From Roseitalea sp. MMSF_3546 (GTDB lineage: Bacteria > Pseudomonadota > Alphaproteobacteria > Rhizobiales > Rhizobiaceae): a stretch of 64,000 nt of DNA. A program made the translations under genes and the position numbers. The DNA is taken from contig NZ_JASHKB010000001.1 in assembly GCF_030732865.1 (NCBI RefSeq), positions 124,001 to 188,000 of the forward strand, written 5' to 3'. Positions 45,487 through 55,087 of the stretch are shown here, piece after piece. The notes under the pieces were generated by a model. The model saw only the letters and a program-made list of their open reading frames with translations. It was not told where the DNA came from and did no database searches. The stretch's first letter is position 1. Every line of letters begins with the position of its first letter.

Positions 45487-46631
45487 ACCGGCCGCGCTTT
45501 TCGTCCTTCACGGCCGCCCTCGTCGCCTCCTCGGTCGGCTTTGGCGGCACCATGGCGCTTGTCCTCGGCGCCGCGCAATCGGTCGGCGCGACCCAGGCGC
45601 AGACAGCGAGCTGGGTGACGGCGATCTGCATTGCCGTGGGCCTGGAGACGCTGGTCCTGACGCTCTGGTTCCGCATGCCGATCGTCGCCGCCTGGTCGAT
45701 TGCCGGCCTCGCGCTGGTCACCGCCAGCACCGGATATTCGATCCACGAGGCTGTCGGAGCCTTCCTGATCGCCGGCCTGCTGATCATGGCGACCGGGCTG
45801 TTCGGCCCGCTCATGCGCGCCGTCGAGGCGATCCCGGCGGCTCTGGCGGCCGGCATGCTCGGCGGCATATTGCTGCCCTTCGTCATCGGCGGGGCGCAGG
45901 CGGCGCAGGCCGACCCGGCCTTCATCCTCCCGCTGGCGGCGGGCTTCTTCATCCTGCGCCTGTTCAACCCCTCGCTCGCCGTCGTCGCCATCATCGTCGC
46001 CGGCACCCTTTGGGCGCTTCTGAGCGGCCGCGCCGAGGCCGAGTTCGCGATCGGTCTGTCGCCTCTCGTGTTCATCGCGCCCGAGATCACCGTGGGCGCG
46101 CTGTTCGGCCTGGCCCTGCCGCTCTACATCGTCACGATGGCCTCGCAGAACCTGCCGGGGCTGGCGGTCCTGCGCGCCGACGGGTATGCGCCGCCCGCCG
46201 GACCGGTGGTCGCCGTCACCGGCGCCTTTTCGGCGTTGACCGCGCTGTTCGGCGCGTCCTCGACCAATCTTGCCGCAGTCACCGCCGCCATCTGCACCGG
46301 CCCCGAGGCCCATCCCGATGCCGACAAGCGCTGGCAGACCGGCCTGTGGTATGCCGGCATCTATGGCTTTCTGGCCTTGTTCGGCGCCTCCATCGTGGCG
46401 CTGGTCGCCGTCCTGCCGCCGACCTTCGTGGCGCTGGTGATCGGTCTGGCCGTGCTGACGCCGCTCGCCAACGCCACGCGCCTTGCCGTTGCCGTCGAGC
46501 AGGACCGGCTGGCAGCCATCGTCACCTTCGCGGTGACCGCCTCGGGGGTGACGTTTTTCGGCGTGGGCGCCGCCTTCTGGGGCCTGATGCTGGGCCTTGG
46601 CGTGCATTTTTTGTCACTGACAAGACCTTGA
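45483..46631 (+). CDS. BenE-like benzoate/H+ symporter family transporter, TTG start
   Basis: A 382-residue protein with about 11-12 hydrophobic segments and BenE family stretches (FTAALVASSVGFGGTMALVLGAAQSVGA; TMASQNLPGLAVLRADGY; FGASSTNLAAVTAAICTG). BenE is a benzoate:proton symporter; no benzoate degradation genes are in the window, so the substrate is open. TTG 45483 overlaps the stop of the hydrolase gene, suggesting coupling; the next in-frame ATG (45551) would delete most of the first helix. Confidence 0.86.
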   Translation: MNRPRFSSFTAALVASSVGFGGTMALVLGAAQSVGATQAQTASWVTAICIAVGLETLVLTLWFRMPIVAAWSIAGLALVTASTGYSIHEAVGAFLIAGLLIMATGLFGPLMRAVEAIPAALAAGMLGGILLPFVIGGAQAAQADPAFILPLAAGFFILRLFNPSLAVVAIIVAGTLWALLSGRAEAEFAIGLSPLVFIAPEITVGALFGLALPLYIVTMASQNLPGLAVLRADGYAPPAGPVVAVTGAFSALTALFGASSTNLAAVTAAICTGPEAHPDADKRWQTGLWYAGIYGFLALFGASIVALVAVLPPTFVALVIGLAVLTPLANATRLAVAVEQDRLAAIVTFAVTASGVTFFGVGAAFWGLMLGLGVHFLSLTRP

Positions 46632-46759
46632 TATTGCATCGGGTTTGACCGCGCCGCGCCGCCAGGACGCGGCTGGAAGCTTGCGCGGCTCGCCGACCGT
46701 CACCATGTCGATGGCGTGGCGGACACACCGCCGTTACCGAACAATGGGGTGTAGTGAAC

Positions 46760-47218
46760 ATGACACAGACTGCAATGATCCGGCCCGCATGGACGCCCGC
46801 CACCATCGGCTTGATGGTTCTGGGTTTCATCGTGTTCTGGCCGCTCGGCCTTGCGATGCTGGCCTATATCCTGTGGGGCGACCGTCTCGACGAGTTCAAG
46901 GGCGGGGTCAACCGCGCCACCGACGACATCGCGCGGACCTTCGGCCGCGGCCGCGCGCAGGCAAGCGCGCGCACCGGCAATGTCGCCTTCGACGACTGGC
47001 GCGAGGCTGAACTCAAGCGCATCGAACAGGAGCGCCGCAAGCTCGACGAGATGCGCGAAGAATTCGATTCCTATCTGCGCGAGTTGCGCCGTGCCAAGGA
47101 CCAGCAGGAGTTCGATGCCTTCATGGCGGCCCGCAAGTCCAGGACCGATACCGGCGCCACCGACGATGGCGAGCCCAGGAACGGTTCCGTGCCGGGTGTC
47201 CGACCGAACGAGGGCTGA
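46760..47218 (+). CDS. DUF2852 domain-containing protein
   Basis: A 152-residue protein with one transmembrane helix near the N-terminus (TIGLMVLGFIVFWPLGLAMLAYILWG) followed by a charged coiled coil (about 75-115, RIEQERRKLDEMREEFDSYLRELRRAKDQQEF) of the DUF2852 type. Function unknown; conserved in rhizobia. ATG 46760 is eight bases from GGGGTG; GTG 46754 is also in frame. A strong terminator follows at 47278. Confidence 0.88.
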   Translation: MTQTAMIRPAWTPATIGLMVLGFIVFWPLGLAMLAYILWGDRLDEFKGGVNRATDDIARTFGRGRAQASARTGNVAFDDWREAELKRIEQERRKLDEMREEFDSYLRELRRAKDQQEFDAFMAARKSRTDTGATDDGEPRNGSVPGVRPNEG

Positions 47219-47277
47219 TCGGGACCGCAAGTCTCGCCTGACACGTCTCCTATGACACTGCCATTGGCAATGTCGTT

Positions 47278-47308
47278 CCGGGTCCGCGCAAGCGGGCCCG
47301 GTTTTTTT
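47278..47308 (+). terminator. Rho-independent terminator after DUF2852 gene
   Basis: CCGGGTCCGC (47278-47287), loop GCAA and GCGGGCCCGG (47292-47301) pair over ten positions with one G-T, followed by seven T (47302-47308). Confidence 0.93.
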
Positions 47309-47343
47309 GTCGGCTCGGCGCCGAATCGCGGTAGATTGCGGCC

Positions 47344-48081
47344 ATGGCCGCCTTGTCTCCCAATCAGCCCGGCCCGGCGCGGGCCGACCGTTACGAGGTC
47401 GCCGGCCGCACGGTGGCGCTCGCCATCGTCGAACATCCGCGCGCCCGCCGTTTGACCCTGCGCGTCCAGCCCGGCGATCGCGGCATCAAGGTGACCGTCC
47501 CGCCCGGCATCGGCCGGCGCGAGGTCGACCGCTTCCTTGACCGCCATCGCGGCTGGCTCGCCGACAGGATCGCCGCCCAGCCCGACCGGCCGCAGGTGCG
47601 CGCCGGCATCAAGCTGCCGGTGTGCGGCGTCAATCACCTGATCGTCCACCGCCCCGGCCGCGGCCTGACCGAAACCACCCGCGGGCATGCCGGCCCCGAA
47701 CTGATCGTGCGCGGCGGCGCCGACCATCTGCCGCGGCGCGTCGCCGACTTCCTCAAGGCGCGGGCGCGCCAGGAGATCGAGCCCCTGGTCGCCCGCCACG
47801 CGGCGACGGTCGGCCGCAAGGTCGCCTCGATACGCTATCGCGATACGGTGAGCCGCTGGGGGTCCTGCTCGTCGGCGGGCCATCTGTCCTTTTGCTGGCG
47901 CATCGCCATGGCGCCGCCGGCGGTGATCGACTACCTCGTCGCCCATGAGGTCGCCCATCTGCGCCACATGAACCATGGCCCGCGGTTCTGGGCGCTGTGC
48001 GAGGAGCTGTGCCCCGACACGAACCGCTGCAAGGCCTGGCTGAAACGCAATGGCGGCAAGCTCCAGGCCATCGTGTTCTGA
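47344..48081 (+). CDS. YgjP-like metal-dependent hydrolase (SprT/M48-like)
   Basis: This 245-residue protein has the YgjP pattern: RLTLRVQPGDRGIKVTVPPG, a central RYRDTVSRWGSCSSAGHLSFCWRI, and the metalloprotease motif YLVAHEVAHLRHMNHGPRFW with HEXXH. Cytoplasmic, no signal or membrane segment. It is predicted to be a zinc hydrolase; some members have been linked to phosphatase or protease activity, without a settled role. It lies just behind the terminator of the DUF2852 gene and is followed by trpF after 97 bp. Confidence 0.9.
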   Translation: MAALSPNQPGPARADRYEVAGRTVALAIVEHPRARRLTLRVQPGDRGIKVTVPPGIGRREVDRFLDRHRGWLADRIAAQPDRPQVRAGIKLPVCGVNHLIVHRPGRGLTETTRGHAGPELIVRGGADHLPRRVADFLKARARQEIEPLVARHAATVGRKVASIRYRDTVSRWGSCSSAGHLSFCWRIAMAPPAVIDYLVAHEVAHLRHMNHGPRFWALCEELCPDTNRCKAWLKRNGGKLQAIVF

Positions 48082-48178
48082 CCGGCCTGTCCGCCCGCCG
48101 TCGGTGCTGTCCGCTTTGCGCGGCGGAAATCGGCCATGCCACTCGACTCCGGCGCCATTGCCGCGCTAAGCGGGCGCG

Positions 48179-48862
48179 ATGAGCCTCGATGTGAAGATAT
48201 GCGGCCTTTCCACCGCGCCCGCACTCGAAGCGGCCGTCGCCGCCGGCGCGACGCATGCCGGCTTCATCTTCTTCGAAAGGTCGCCGCGCCATGTCACGCC
48301 CGCGATCGCGCGCGATCTGGCCGAGACGGCGCGCGCCCGTGGCGTCCGCCCGGTCGCGGTCACGGTCGATGCCGACGATGCGACGATCGACGAGATCGTC
48401 GCCGTGATGCGGCCCGACATGTTGCAGCTGCACGGCGCCGAGCCGCCCGCTCGCCTTGCCGCGCTGAAGGCTCGCCACGGGCTCCAGATCATCAAGGCCT
48501 TCGCCATCAGCGCGGCTGCCGACCTCGACAAGCTTGCGCCCTATCGCGGCATGGCCGACCGCTTCCTGCTCGACGCCAAGCCGCCGAAGGGCTCGGATCT
48601 TCCCGGCGGCAATGGCGTTTGCTTTGACTGGCAGGTGCTGGCCGCACTCGATGCGGACACAGATTATTTTCTGTCGGGCGGGCTGGACCCGGCCAATATC
48701 GCCCGGGCGATCGCCATTGCCGATCCGCCGGGCGTCGACATTTCATCGGGCGTGGAGCGCGCGCCCGGCATCAAGGATCCGGCGTTGATCGCGCAATTGT
48801 TCGAGGCGATCGCCGGGCACCAGGGCGCACGGCGGCCCGCCGCGCAGGGAGAACACGCATGA
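48179..48862 (+). CDS. trpF: Phosphoribosylanthranilate isomerase
   Basis: TrpF performs the Amadori rearrangement of PRA to CdRP in tryptophan synthesis. The catalytic Cys is in VKICGLST and the Asp in [20 protein letters not shown] and [15 protein letters not shown] form the phosphate-binding part. Length 227. The stop overlaps the trpB ATG (ATGA), so translation is coupled. First gene of trpF-trpB...trpA-accD-folC. Confidence 0.97.
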   Translation: MSLDVKICGLSTAPALEAAVAAGATHAGFIFFERSPRHVTPAIARDLAETARARGVRPVAVTVDADDATIDEIVAVMRPDMLQLHGAEPPARLAALKARHGLQIIKAFAISAAADLDKLAPYRGMADRFLLDAKPPKGSDLPGGNGVCFDWQVLAALDADTDYFLSGGLDPANIARAIAIADPPGVDISSGVERAPGIKDPALIAQLFEAIAGHQGARRPAAQGEHA

Positions 48863-50079
48863 ACACCATCGCTCAGCCCAATTCCTTCCGCACCGGGCCT
48901 GACGAACAGGGCATGTTCGGCATCTTCGGCGGCCGTTTCGTCGCCGAGACGCTGATGCCGCTGATCCTCGATCTTCAGGAGAAGTGGGACGCCGCCAAGG
49001 CCGACCCGGCCTTTCTGGCCGAACTGGACGAACTGGGCAGGCACTATACCGGCCGGCCCTCGCCGCTGTATTTCGCCGAGCGGCTGACCGCGCATCTGGG
49101 CGGCGCGAGGATCTACTTCAAGCGCGACGAGCTCAACCACACCGGCAGCCACAAGATCAACAACTGCCTGGGCCAGATCCTGCTTGCAAGGCGCATGGGC
49201 AAGACGCGCATCATCGCCGAGACCGGTGCCGGCCAGCACGGCGTCGCATCGGCGACCGTATGCGCGCGCTTCGGTTTTCCGTGCCATATCTATATGGGCG
49301 CCACCGACATCGAGCGGCAGGCGCCCAACGTGTTCCGCATGAAGCTGCTCGGCGCCGAGGTGACGCCGGTCACCTCCGGCCACGGCACGCTCAAGGACGC
49401 CATGAACGAGGCGCTGCGCGACTGGGTGACCAATGTCGACAGCACCTACTACATCATCGGCACGGCGGCCGGCCCGCATCCCTATCCGGAGATGGTGCGC
49501 GACTTCCAGTCGGTGATCGGGCGGGAAGCCCGCGAACAGCTCATGCAGGCCGAGGGCCGCCTGCCCGATCTGCTGGTCGCCGCGGTCGGCGGCGGCTCCA
49601 ACGCGATCGGCCTGTTCCATCCGTTCCTGGACGAAAAGGACGTTGCGATGGTCGGCGTCGAGGCCGGCGGCAAGGGGCTCGACACGGACGAGCACTGCGC
49701 ATCGCTGACGGCGGGGCGTCCGGGCGTGCTGCACGGCAACCGCACATACCTTTTGCAGGATGGCGACGGGCAGATCGAGGAGGGCCATTCCATCTCGGCC
49801 GGGCTCGACTATCCGGGCATCGGGCCCGAGCATTCCTGGCTCAAGGAAAGCGGCCGCGTCGAATACGTGCCGGCGACCGATGACGAGGCGCTCGAGGCCT
49901 TCCAGCTCCTGTCGAGGATAGAGGGCATCATCCCCGCGCTCGAGCCCAGCCATGCGCTCGCAGAGGTGGTCAAGCGTGCGCCGAAAATGGGCCGGGACCG
50001 GATCATCGTGATGAATCTGTGCGGGCGGGGCGACAAGGACGTCTTCGCCGTCGGCAAGCGGCTGGGATTTGATCTTTGA
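48859..50079 (+). CDS. trpB: Tryptophan synthase beta chain
   Basis: TrpB joins indole and serine with PLP. The PLP-binding Lys99 is in [10 protein letters not shown], the phosphate cup in [13 protein letters not shown], and [15 protein letters not shown] is characteristic of TrpB1. Length 406 fits. It normally precedes trpA; here three other genes (50135-51785) come between, so TrpA and TrpB synthesis may depend on read-through across them. Confidence 0.98.
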   Translation: MNTIAQPNSFRTGPDEQGMFGIFGGRFVAETLMPLILDLQEKWDAAKADPAFLAELDELGRHYTGRPSPLYFAERLTAHLGGARIYFKRDELNHTGSHKINNCLGQILLARRMGKTRIIAETGAGQHGVASATVCARFGFPCHIYMGATDIERQAPNVFRMKLLGAEVTPVTSGHGTLKDAMNEALRDWVTNVDSTYYIIGTAAGPHPYPEMVRDFQSVIGREAREQLMQAEGRLPDLLVAAVGGGSNAIGLFHPFLDEKDVAMVGVEAGGKGLDTDEHCASLTAGRPGVLHGNRTYLLQDGDGQIEEGHSISAGLDYPGIGPEHSWLKESGRVEYVPATDDEALEAFQLLSRIEGIIPALEPSHALAEVVKRAPKMGRDRIIVMNLCGRGDKDVFAVGKRLGFDL

Positions 50080-50134
50080 AACCTTGCCGAGCCGGTCTAG
50101 GGTCTGGAGACTGTCAGCACGCGAGGCTGATCCC

Positions 50135-50590
50135 ATGAACGTCATGGTGACCGAACTCTATGACGCGCTTATGAGCGCCGGAGCCAATGAGGAGAAGGCG
50201 CGGCAGGCGGCCACCACGCTTGCCACGTCGGATGCCGAATTCAAGAAGCAGTTCGCCGATCTTCGCGAAGACAATCAGAAGATCCGAACCGAGATCGCTG
50301 CGCTGCGCGGTGAACTGAAAGGCGAAATCGCGTCGCTTCGAGGAGAACTGAAGAACGATTTCGCGTCGCTGCGTGGTGAACTAAACGGCGAAATCGCGTC
50401 GCTGCGCGATGAACTGAAAGGCGAAAACGCGTCGCTGCGCGGTGAACTGAAGAGCGATTTTTCGTCGCTGCGTGGTGAACTGAACGGCGAAATCGCGTCG
50501 CTTCGGGGAGAACTGACCTTGGTCAAATGGATGATGGGCGTTCTGATAGCGCTTGCCGTGGCGATCTTCGCACGCACCTTGTTCCTTTAG
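50135..50590 (+). CDS. Coiled-coil protein with seven 11-residue repeats and C-terminal membrane anchor
   Basis: The 151-residue protein begins with a DUF1640/CCDC90-like helical part (VTELYDALMSAGANEEKARQAA). Residues 53-129 are seven tandem hendecads of consensus E-I-A-S-L-R-G-E-L-K/N-G, predicted to form a long coiled coil. A hydrophobic helix (130-146, WMMGVLIALAVAIFA) anchors the C-terminus. Topology suggests a cytoplasmic rod on the inner membrane that oligomerises. Bacterial relatives have no known function. It lies 55 bp after trpB, on the same strand. Confidence 0.8.
   Translation: MNVMVTELYDALMSAGANEEKARQAATTLATSDAEFKKQFADLREDNQKIRTEIAALRGELKGEIASLRGELKNDFASLRGELNGEIASLRDELKGENASLRGELKSDFSSLRGELNGEIASLRGELTLVKWMMGVLIALAVAIFARTLFL
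50291..50521 (+). repeat. Seven tandem 33-bp repeats inside the coiled-coil gene
   Basis: The 33-bp unit encodes 11 residues (type GAA-ATC-GCG-TCG-CTG-CGC-GGT). Units 2-4 and 5-7 also match each other as a 99-bp triplet (KN/DF.../NG/EI pattern), which points to a secondary duplication. Such arrays can change copy number by slipped pairing. Confidence 0.8.
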
Positions 50591-50664
50591 CCGCTATACG
50601 CGATGCCGGCGGGGCGTCGGCAATCGCGATTGACTGCCGGAAATCACGCCAGACGAGACGACAG

Positions 50665-51369
50665 ATGACCGATTTCTCCGATCTCAAGGCGCTGTTCATC
50701 AACTGCACGCTCAAGGCCAGCCATCAGGGCGAAAGCCACACCGAGCGGCTGATGCGCAATTCCATGGCGATCATGGACGCCAACGGCGTGACCGTCGACT
50801 ATCTGCGCGCCGCCGATCACCAAATCGCGCACGGCATCATGCCGGACATGCGCGACCACGGCGCCGAGCGGGACGACTGGCCCGACATCTTTTGGCCGAA
50901 GGTGCGCGAGGCGAACATCCTGGTGCTCGGCACGCCGATCTGGCTGGGCGAGGAATCCTCCTATTGCCGCATGATCATCGAGCGGCTCTATGCCCATTCG
51001 AGCCAGCAGAACGCGCGCGGCCAGGGCGTCTTCTACGGCAAGGCCGGCGGCTGCGTCGTCACCGGCAACGAGGACGGCATCAAGCACGTCGCCATGACCT
51101 GCCTGTACGCACTCCAGCACGTCGGCTACACGATCCCGCCGCAGGCCGACTGCGGCTGGATCGGGGAAGCCGGCCCCGGCGCTTCCTATGGCGATGACGG
51201 CGCGGGCTATGACAACGACTTCACCAAGCGCAACACCACCTTCATGAGCTGGAACCTGATGCATCTGGCGAAGATGCTGGCCGATGCGGGCGGCTTTCCC
51301 GTCGGCGGCAACCAGCCCGGCAAATGGAGCGAGGGCGAGCGTTTCGACCATCCGGAGATTTCGGCGTGA
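50665..51369 (+). CDS. Flavodoxin-like NAD(P)H-dependent oxidoreductase
   Basis: A 234-residue flavodoxin-fold protein (start LKALFINCTLKASHQGESHTERL, FMN loop ILVLGTPIWLGEESSYCRMIIERL). Such enzymes reduce quinones, azo dyes or nitro compounds with FMN. ATG 50665 is chosen; upstream in-frame sequence has no conservation. The next gene (arsC-like) starts inside its stop (GTGA). The pair sits between trpB and trpA without a known link to tryptophan. Confidence 0.86.
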   Translation: MTDFSDLKALFINCTLKASHQGESHTERLMRNSMAIMDANGVTVDYLRAADHQIAHGIMPDMRDHGAERDDWPDIFWPKVREANILVLGTPIWLGEESSYCRMIIERLYAHSSQQNARGQGVFYGKAGGCVVTGNEDGIKHVAMTCLYALQHVGYTIPPQADCGWIGEAGPGASYGDDGAGYDNDFTKRNTTFMSWNLMHLAKMLADAGGFPVGGNQPGKWSEGERFDHPEISA

Positions 51370-51785
51370 GCGACATCACCATCTACCACAACCCCGCTTG
51401 CGGCACCTCGCGCAACGTGCTGGCGATGATCCGCGCCTCGGGCGCCGAGCCCGAGGTGATCGAATATCTGAAGACGCCGCCGGGGCGCGCCAGGCTTGTC
51501 GAACTGATCGATGCGACCGGCCTTTCGGTGCGCGACGTGCTGCGCCGCAAGGGCACGCCCTATGACGAACTGGGCCTGGACGATCCGAAATGGACCGACG
51601 ACCAGCTCATCGACTTCATGGTCGCCCATCCGATCCTGATGAACCGGCCGATCGTCGTCACCCCGCTGGGGACAGTGCTGGCGCGGCCGTCCGAAAAGGT
51701 GCTCGACGTGCTGCCCGATGCCGAAAAGGTCGGCACGTTCACCAAGGAGGACGGCGAGGTCGTGCGGCCCGTGGGCGAACAATGA
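51366..51785 (+). CDS. arsC: Arsenate reductase (glutaredoxin-coupled, ArsC family)
   Basis: ArsC reduces arsenate to arsenite with glutathione/glutaredoxin. The nucleophile Cys12 is in [10 protein letters not shown], and RNRPIVV-type residues are represented by [12 protein letters not shown]. Length 139. The start is GTG 51366 overlapping the stop of the flavodoxin-like gene. No arsR, acr3 or arsB is nearby, so a role in arsenic resistance is not supported by context; related Spx/ArsC-fold proteins have other roles. Confidence 0.88.
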   Translation: MSDITIYHNPACGTSRNVLAMIRASGAEPEVIEYLKTPPGRARLVELIDATGLSVRDVLRRKGTPYDELGLDDPKWTDDQLIDFMVAHPILMNRPIVVTPLGTVLARPSEKVLDVLPDAEKVGTFTKEDGEVVRPVGEQ

Positions 51786-51793
51786 GGAAGACA

Positions 51794-52633
51794 ATGACCA
51801 ACCGTTTCGACACGCTGTTCGCCCGCCTGCGCGATGAAGATCGCCCGGCGCTCGTCACCTACATCATGGGCGGCGATCCCGACTTCGACACCTCCGTCGA
51901 GATCATGGCCGCGCTGCCCGGGGCGGGCGCCGACATCATCGAGCTCGGCATGCCGTTTTCCGATCCCATGGCCGACGGGCCGGCGATCCAGGCCGCCGGC
52001 CAGCGTGCGCTCAGCGGCGGCCAGACGCTGGCGCGGACCCTCGACATGGTGCGCCGGTTTCGCCGCGCCGACACCGAAACGCCCATCGTGCTGATGGGCT
52101 ATTACAACCCGATCTACATCCATGGCGTCGACCGGTTCCTCGCCGATGCCGGCGAGGCCGGGCTCGACGGGCTGATCGTCGTCGACCTGCCGCCGGAGAT
52201 GGATGGCGAATTGTGCCTGCCCGCGCTGGACGCGGGCATCAGCTTCATTCGCCTGGCCACGCCGACCACCGACGACAGGCGCCTGCCGACCGTGCTCGCC
52301 AACACCTCGGGCTTTGTCTACTACGTGTCGATGACAGGCATCACCGGCTCGGCCATCGCCGACACCGGCGCGGTCGGCCAGGCGGTGTCGCGCATCAAGG
52401 CGCACACGCCGCTGCCGGTCTGCGTCGGCTTTGGCGTCAAGACCGCCGAGCAGGCCCGGACCATCGGGCGCGATGCCGATGGCGTGGTCGTCGGAACCGC
52501 CATCGTGCAGGCCATCGTCAACTCGCTCGACGATGAAGAGCGCGCCACGCCCGACACCGTCGCCGCGGTCGGCACGCTGGTCGGTGGCCTGGCGGCCGGC
52601 GTGCGCGGCGCCCGCCTTGAAGCCGCCGAATAG
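51794..52633 (+). CDS. trpA: Tryptophan synthase alpha chain
   Basis: TrpA cleaves indole-3-glycerol phosphate to indole. Catalytic Glu50 ([11 protein letters not shown]) and Asp61 (MADGPAIQ) are present; [10 protein letters not shown] and GFGVKTAEQ are the phosphate and loop motifs. Length is 279 from ATG 51794, which has GAGGA five bases upstream; ATG 51782 is also in frame. It follows the arsC-like gene by 8 bp and precedes accD. Confidence 0.96.
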   Translation: MTNRFDTLFARLRDEDRPALVTYIMGGDPDFDTSVEIMAALPGAGADIIELGMPFSDPMADGPAIQAAGQRALSGGQTLARTLDMVRRFRRADTETPIVLMGYYNPIYIHGVDRFLADAGEAGLDGLIVVDLPPEMDGELCLPALDAGISFIRLATPTTDDRRLPTVLANTSGFVYYVSMTGITGSAIADTGAVGQAVSRIKAHTPLPVCVGFGVKTAEQARTIGRDADGVVVGTAIVQAIVNSLDDEERATPDTVAAVGTLVGGLAAGVRGARLEAAE

Positions 52634-52668
52634 ATGGTCCACATGAGGCGCTCCAACAGGAGTTCGCC

Positions 52669-53706
52669 ATGAACTGGATCACCAGCTATGTGCGCCCGCG
52701 CCTGAACTCGATGCTGGGGCGGCGCGAGACACCCGAAAACCTCTGGATCAAGTGTCCCGAATCCGGAGAGATGGTCTTTCACCGGGATGTCGAGGCGAAC
52801 CAGTGGGTGATCCCCAATTCGGGCCATCACATGAAGATCTCGGCGCGCGAGCGCCTGGGGCACTTTTATGACGAGGGCCGCTTCACCGAGATCGACAATC
52901 CCGAAGTCGCCCAGGATCCGCTCAAGTTTCGCGACCAGAAGAAATATGCCGACCGGCTGCGCGACAACCGCGCCAAGACCGGCCTTGAGGACTCCATCAT
53001 CAACGCCACCGGCACGCTCGACGGCATGCAGATCGTCACCACGGTGCACGATTTCGCGTTCATGGGCGGTTCGCTCGGCATGGCCGCCGGCGAAGCGATC
53101 ATCAAGGGCTTCGAGACCGCCGTCGAAAGACAGTGCCCGATGGTGCTGTTCGCCGCCTCGGGCGGCGCACGCATGCAGGAGGGCATCCTGTCGCTGATGC
53201 AACTGCCGCGCACCACGATCGCCGTGCAGATGCTCAAGGACGCGGGACTGCCCTATATCGTGGTGCTGACGAACCCGACCACCGGCGGCGTGTCGGCGTC
53301 CTATGCCATGCTCGGCGATATCCACATCGCCGAACCTGGTGCCGTGATCGGCTTTGCCGGCGCCCGCGTCATCGAGCAGACCATCCGCGAGAAGCTGCCC
53401 GATGGGTTCCAGCGTGCCGAATATCTGCTCGATCACGGCATGGTCGACATGGTGGTGCCGCGCCCGGAACTGCGGCGCACCATTGCCCGGCTCTTGCGCA
53501 TGCTGACCGGTCGCGAGGCGCTTGTGGTCGAGGAACCGGCACCGGACCAGCCCGCCCCCGCCAATGGCGCCGTGCTGGCCAATGGCGAATTTCCCGCCGA
53601 AACGGCAGCCGCGCGCGAGCCTTCAGGCGAGGAGACCGCGCAGAACGAACCGGTGGCGGCTTCGCAAGCCGAAGAGGCGCCGCCAAAGACCGCGTCCAGC
53701 GCCTGA
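52669..53706 (+). CDS. accD: Acetyl-CoA carboxylase carboxyltransferase beta subunit
   Basis: AccD with AccA transfers the carboxyl group to acetyl-CoA for fatty acid synthesis. The crotonase-like core is complete ([67 protein letters not shown]). The N-terminal zinc ribbon of E. coli AccD, with four Cys, is reduced to one Cys ([20 protein letters not shown]), as is usual in alphaproteobacteria. The C-terminal 60 residues are an acidic Ala/Pro/Glu-rich tail. Length 345. Confidence 0.96.
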   Translation: MNWITSYVRPRLNSMLGRRETPENLWIKCPESGEMVFHRDVEANQWVIPNSGHHMKISARERLGHFYDEGRFTEIDNPEVAQDPLKFRDQKKYADRLRDNRAKTGLEDSIINATGTLDGMQIVTTVHDFAFMGGSLGMAAGEAIIKGFETAVERQCPMVLFAASGGARMQEGILSLMQLPRTTIAVQMLKDAGLPYIVVLTNPTTGGVSASYAMLGDIHIAEPGAVIGFAGARVIEQTIREKLPDGFQRAEYLLDHGMVDMVVPRPELRRTIARLLRMLTGREALVVEEPAPDQPAPANGAVLANGEFPAETAAAREPSGEETAQNEPVAASQAEEAPPKTASSA

Positions 53707-53719
53707 AGGGATCGCCGGC

Positions 53720-55081
53720 ATGGACAAGCATCTCGGCCCGGTTTCGCCGGGCACGGACCTCGTGCAGCCCGACCGCGCCACGGCCGAGATCGAGGCGCTC
53801 ATGGCGCTGCATCCCAAGGGCTTCGACCTCTCGCTGGGTCGCGTGCGCCGGCTGCTGGGCGTGCTCGGCGACCCGCAGGACCGGCTGCCGCCGACCATCC
53901 ACATCGCCGGCACCAACGGCAAGGGTTCGTGCGCCGCCTTCTGCCGCGCCCTGCTCGAGGCAGCCGGTCTGCGCACCCATGTGCACACATCGCCGCATTT
54001 GGTGCGCTGGCACGAGCGCTTCCGGCTCGGCGGCAATCTGGTCGACGACGCCCTGCTTGCCGAGACCGTGCGTCGCGTCGCCAGCGCCAATGGCGGCGCC
54101 AGGATCACCGTGTTCGAGATCCTGACGGCGGTCATGTTCGTCCTGTTCAGCGAGCAGCCCGCCGATGCCGCCGTGCTCGAGGTCGGCCTTGGCGGCCGCG
54201 CCGACGCGACCAATGTGATCACCCGGCCAAGGGTCAGCGTGATCACGCAGATCGGCCTCGACCACCAGGCCTATCTGGGCGACACGGTCGAACTGATCGC
54301 CGGCGAGAAGGCCGGCATCATGAAGCCCGGCGTGCCCGTCGTGATCGGCGCGCAGACCCATCCGACTGCGCGCGACGTGCTGATCGCCCGCGCCGAGGCG
54401 CTGGGTTGTCCGGCCATCGTCTATGGAGAGGATTTCCTGGCCTTCGAGGAGCATGGCCGGATGGTCTATCAGGACGCGGTGTCGCTTCTGGACCTGCCGC
54501 TGCCCGGCCTGCGCGGCCGCCACCAGCTCACCAACGCCGCCGCGGCGATCGCGGCCGTGCGCGCCGGCGGCTTCGAGATGTCCGAGGCGGCGATGGAGCG
54601 CGCCATGGCCGCTGCCGACTGGCCGGCCCGCATGCAGCGGCTCGATGCGGGCCGTCTCGTCGATCTGGCGCCGCCCGGCGCCGAAATCTGGCTCGACGGC
54701 GGCCACAATCGCGACGGCGCCCTGATGGTCGCCGAATTCGTGGCCGCGCGCGAGGAGGAGGTCGAGCGCCCGCTCTTTCTGATCGCCGCCATGCTCGCCA
54801 GCAAGGATGCACCGGGGTATTTCAGCGTCTTCGAAGGGCTCGCCCGCCATGTCTTCACCGTGCCGGTACCGGGCACCGAGGCGGGCGCCGACCCCGGCTT
54901 TCTCGCCGACCAGGCCCTGGCGGCGGGGCTGTCGGCCGAGCCGATGGACGACGTGCCCGCCGCGCTGAGGCTTCTGACCGAAAGCTGGAACGGGCTCGAG
55001 CGGCCGCCGCGCATCGTCATCTGCGGCTCGCTCTATCTCGCCGGCGAGGTGCTGCGCGCCAACGGCACGCTGCCCGATTGA
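53720..55081 (+). CDS. folC: Bifunctional folylpolyglutamate synthase / dihydrofolate synthase
   Basis: FolC adds glutamate to dihydropteroate and to folates with ATP. The Mur-ligase-like P-loop is in IAGTNGKGSCAAF, followed by HTSPHLVRWHERF; GLDHQAYLGDTVE and EIWLDGGHNRDGA are further conserved blocks. Length 453. ATG 53720 has AAGGGA upstream. It closes the trpF-trpB-trpA-accD-folC gene run and converges on phnN. Confidence 0.96.
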   Translation: MDKHLGPVSPGTDLVQPDRATAEIEALMALHPKGFDLSLGRVRRLLGVLGDPQDRLPPTIHIAGTNGKGSCAAFCRALLEAAGLRTHVHTSPHLVRWHERFRLGGNLVDDALLAETVRRVASANGGARITVFEILTAVMFVLFSEQPADAAVLEVGLGGRADATNVITRPRVSVITQIGLDHQAYLGDTVELIAGEKAGIMKPGVPVVIGAQTHPTARDVLIARAEALGCPAIVYGEDFLAFEEHGRMVYQDAVSLLDLPLPGLRGRHQLTNAAAAIAAVRAGGFEMSEAAMERAMAAADWPARMQRLDAGRLVDLAPPGAEIWLDGGHNRDGALMVAEFVAAREEEVERPLFLIAAMLASKDAPGYFSVFEGLARHVFTVPVPGTEAGADPGFLADQALAAGLSAEPMDDVPAALRLLTESWNGLERPPRIVICGSLYLAGEVLRANGTLPD

Positions 55082-55087
55082 CGGCCG

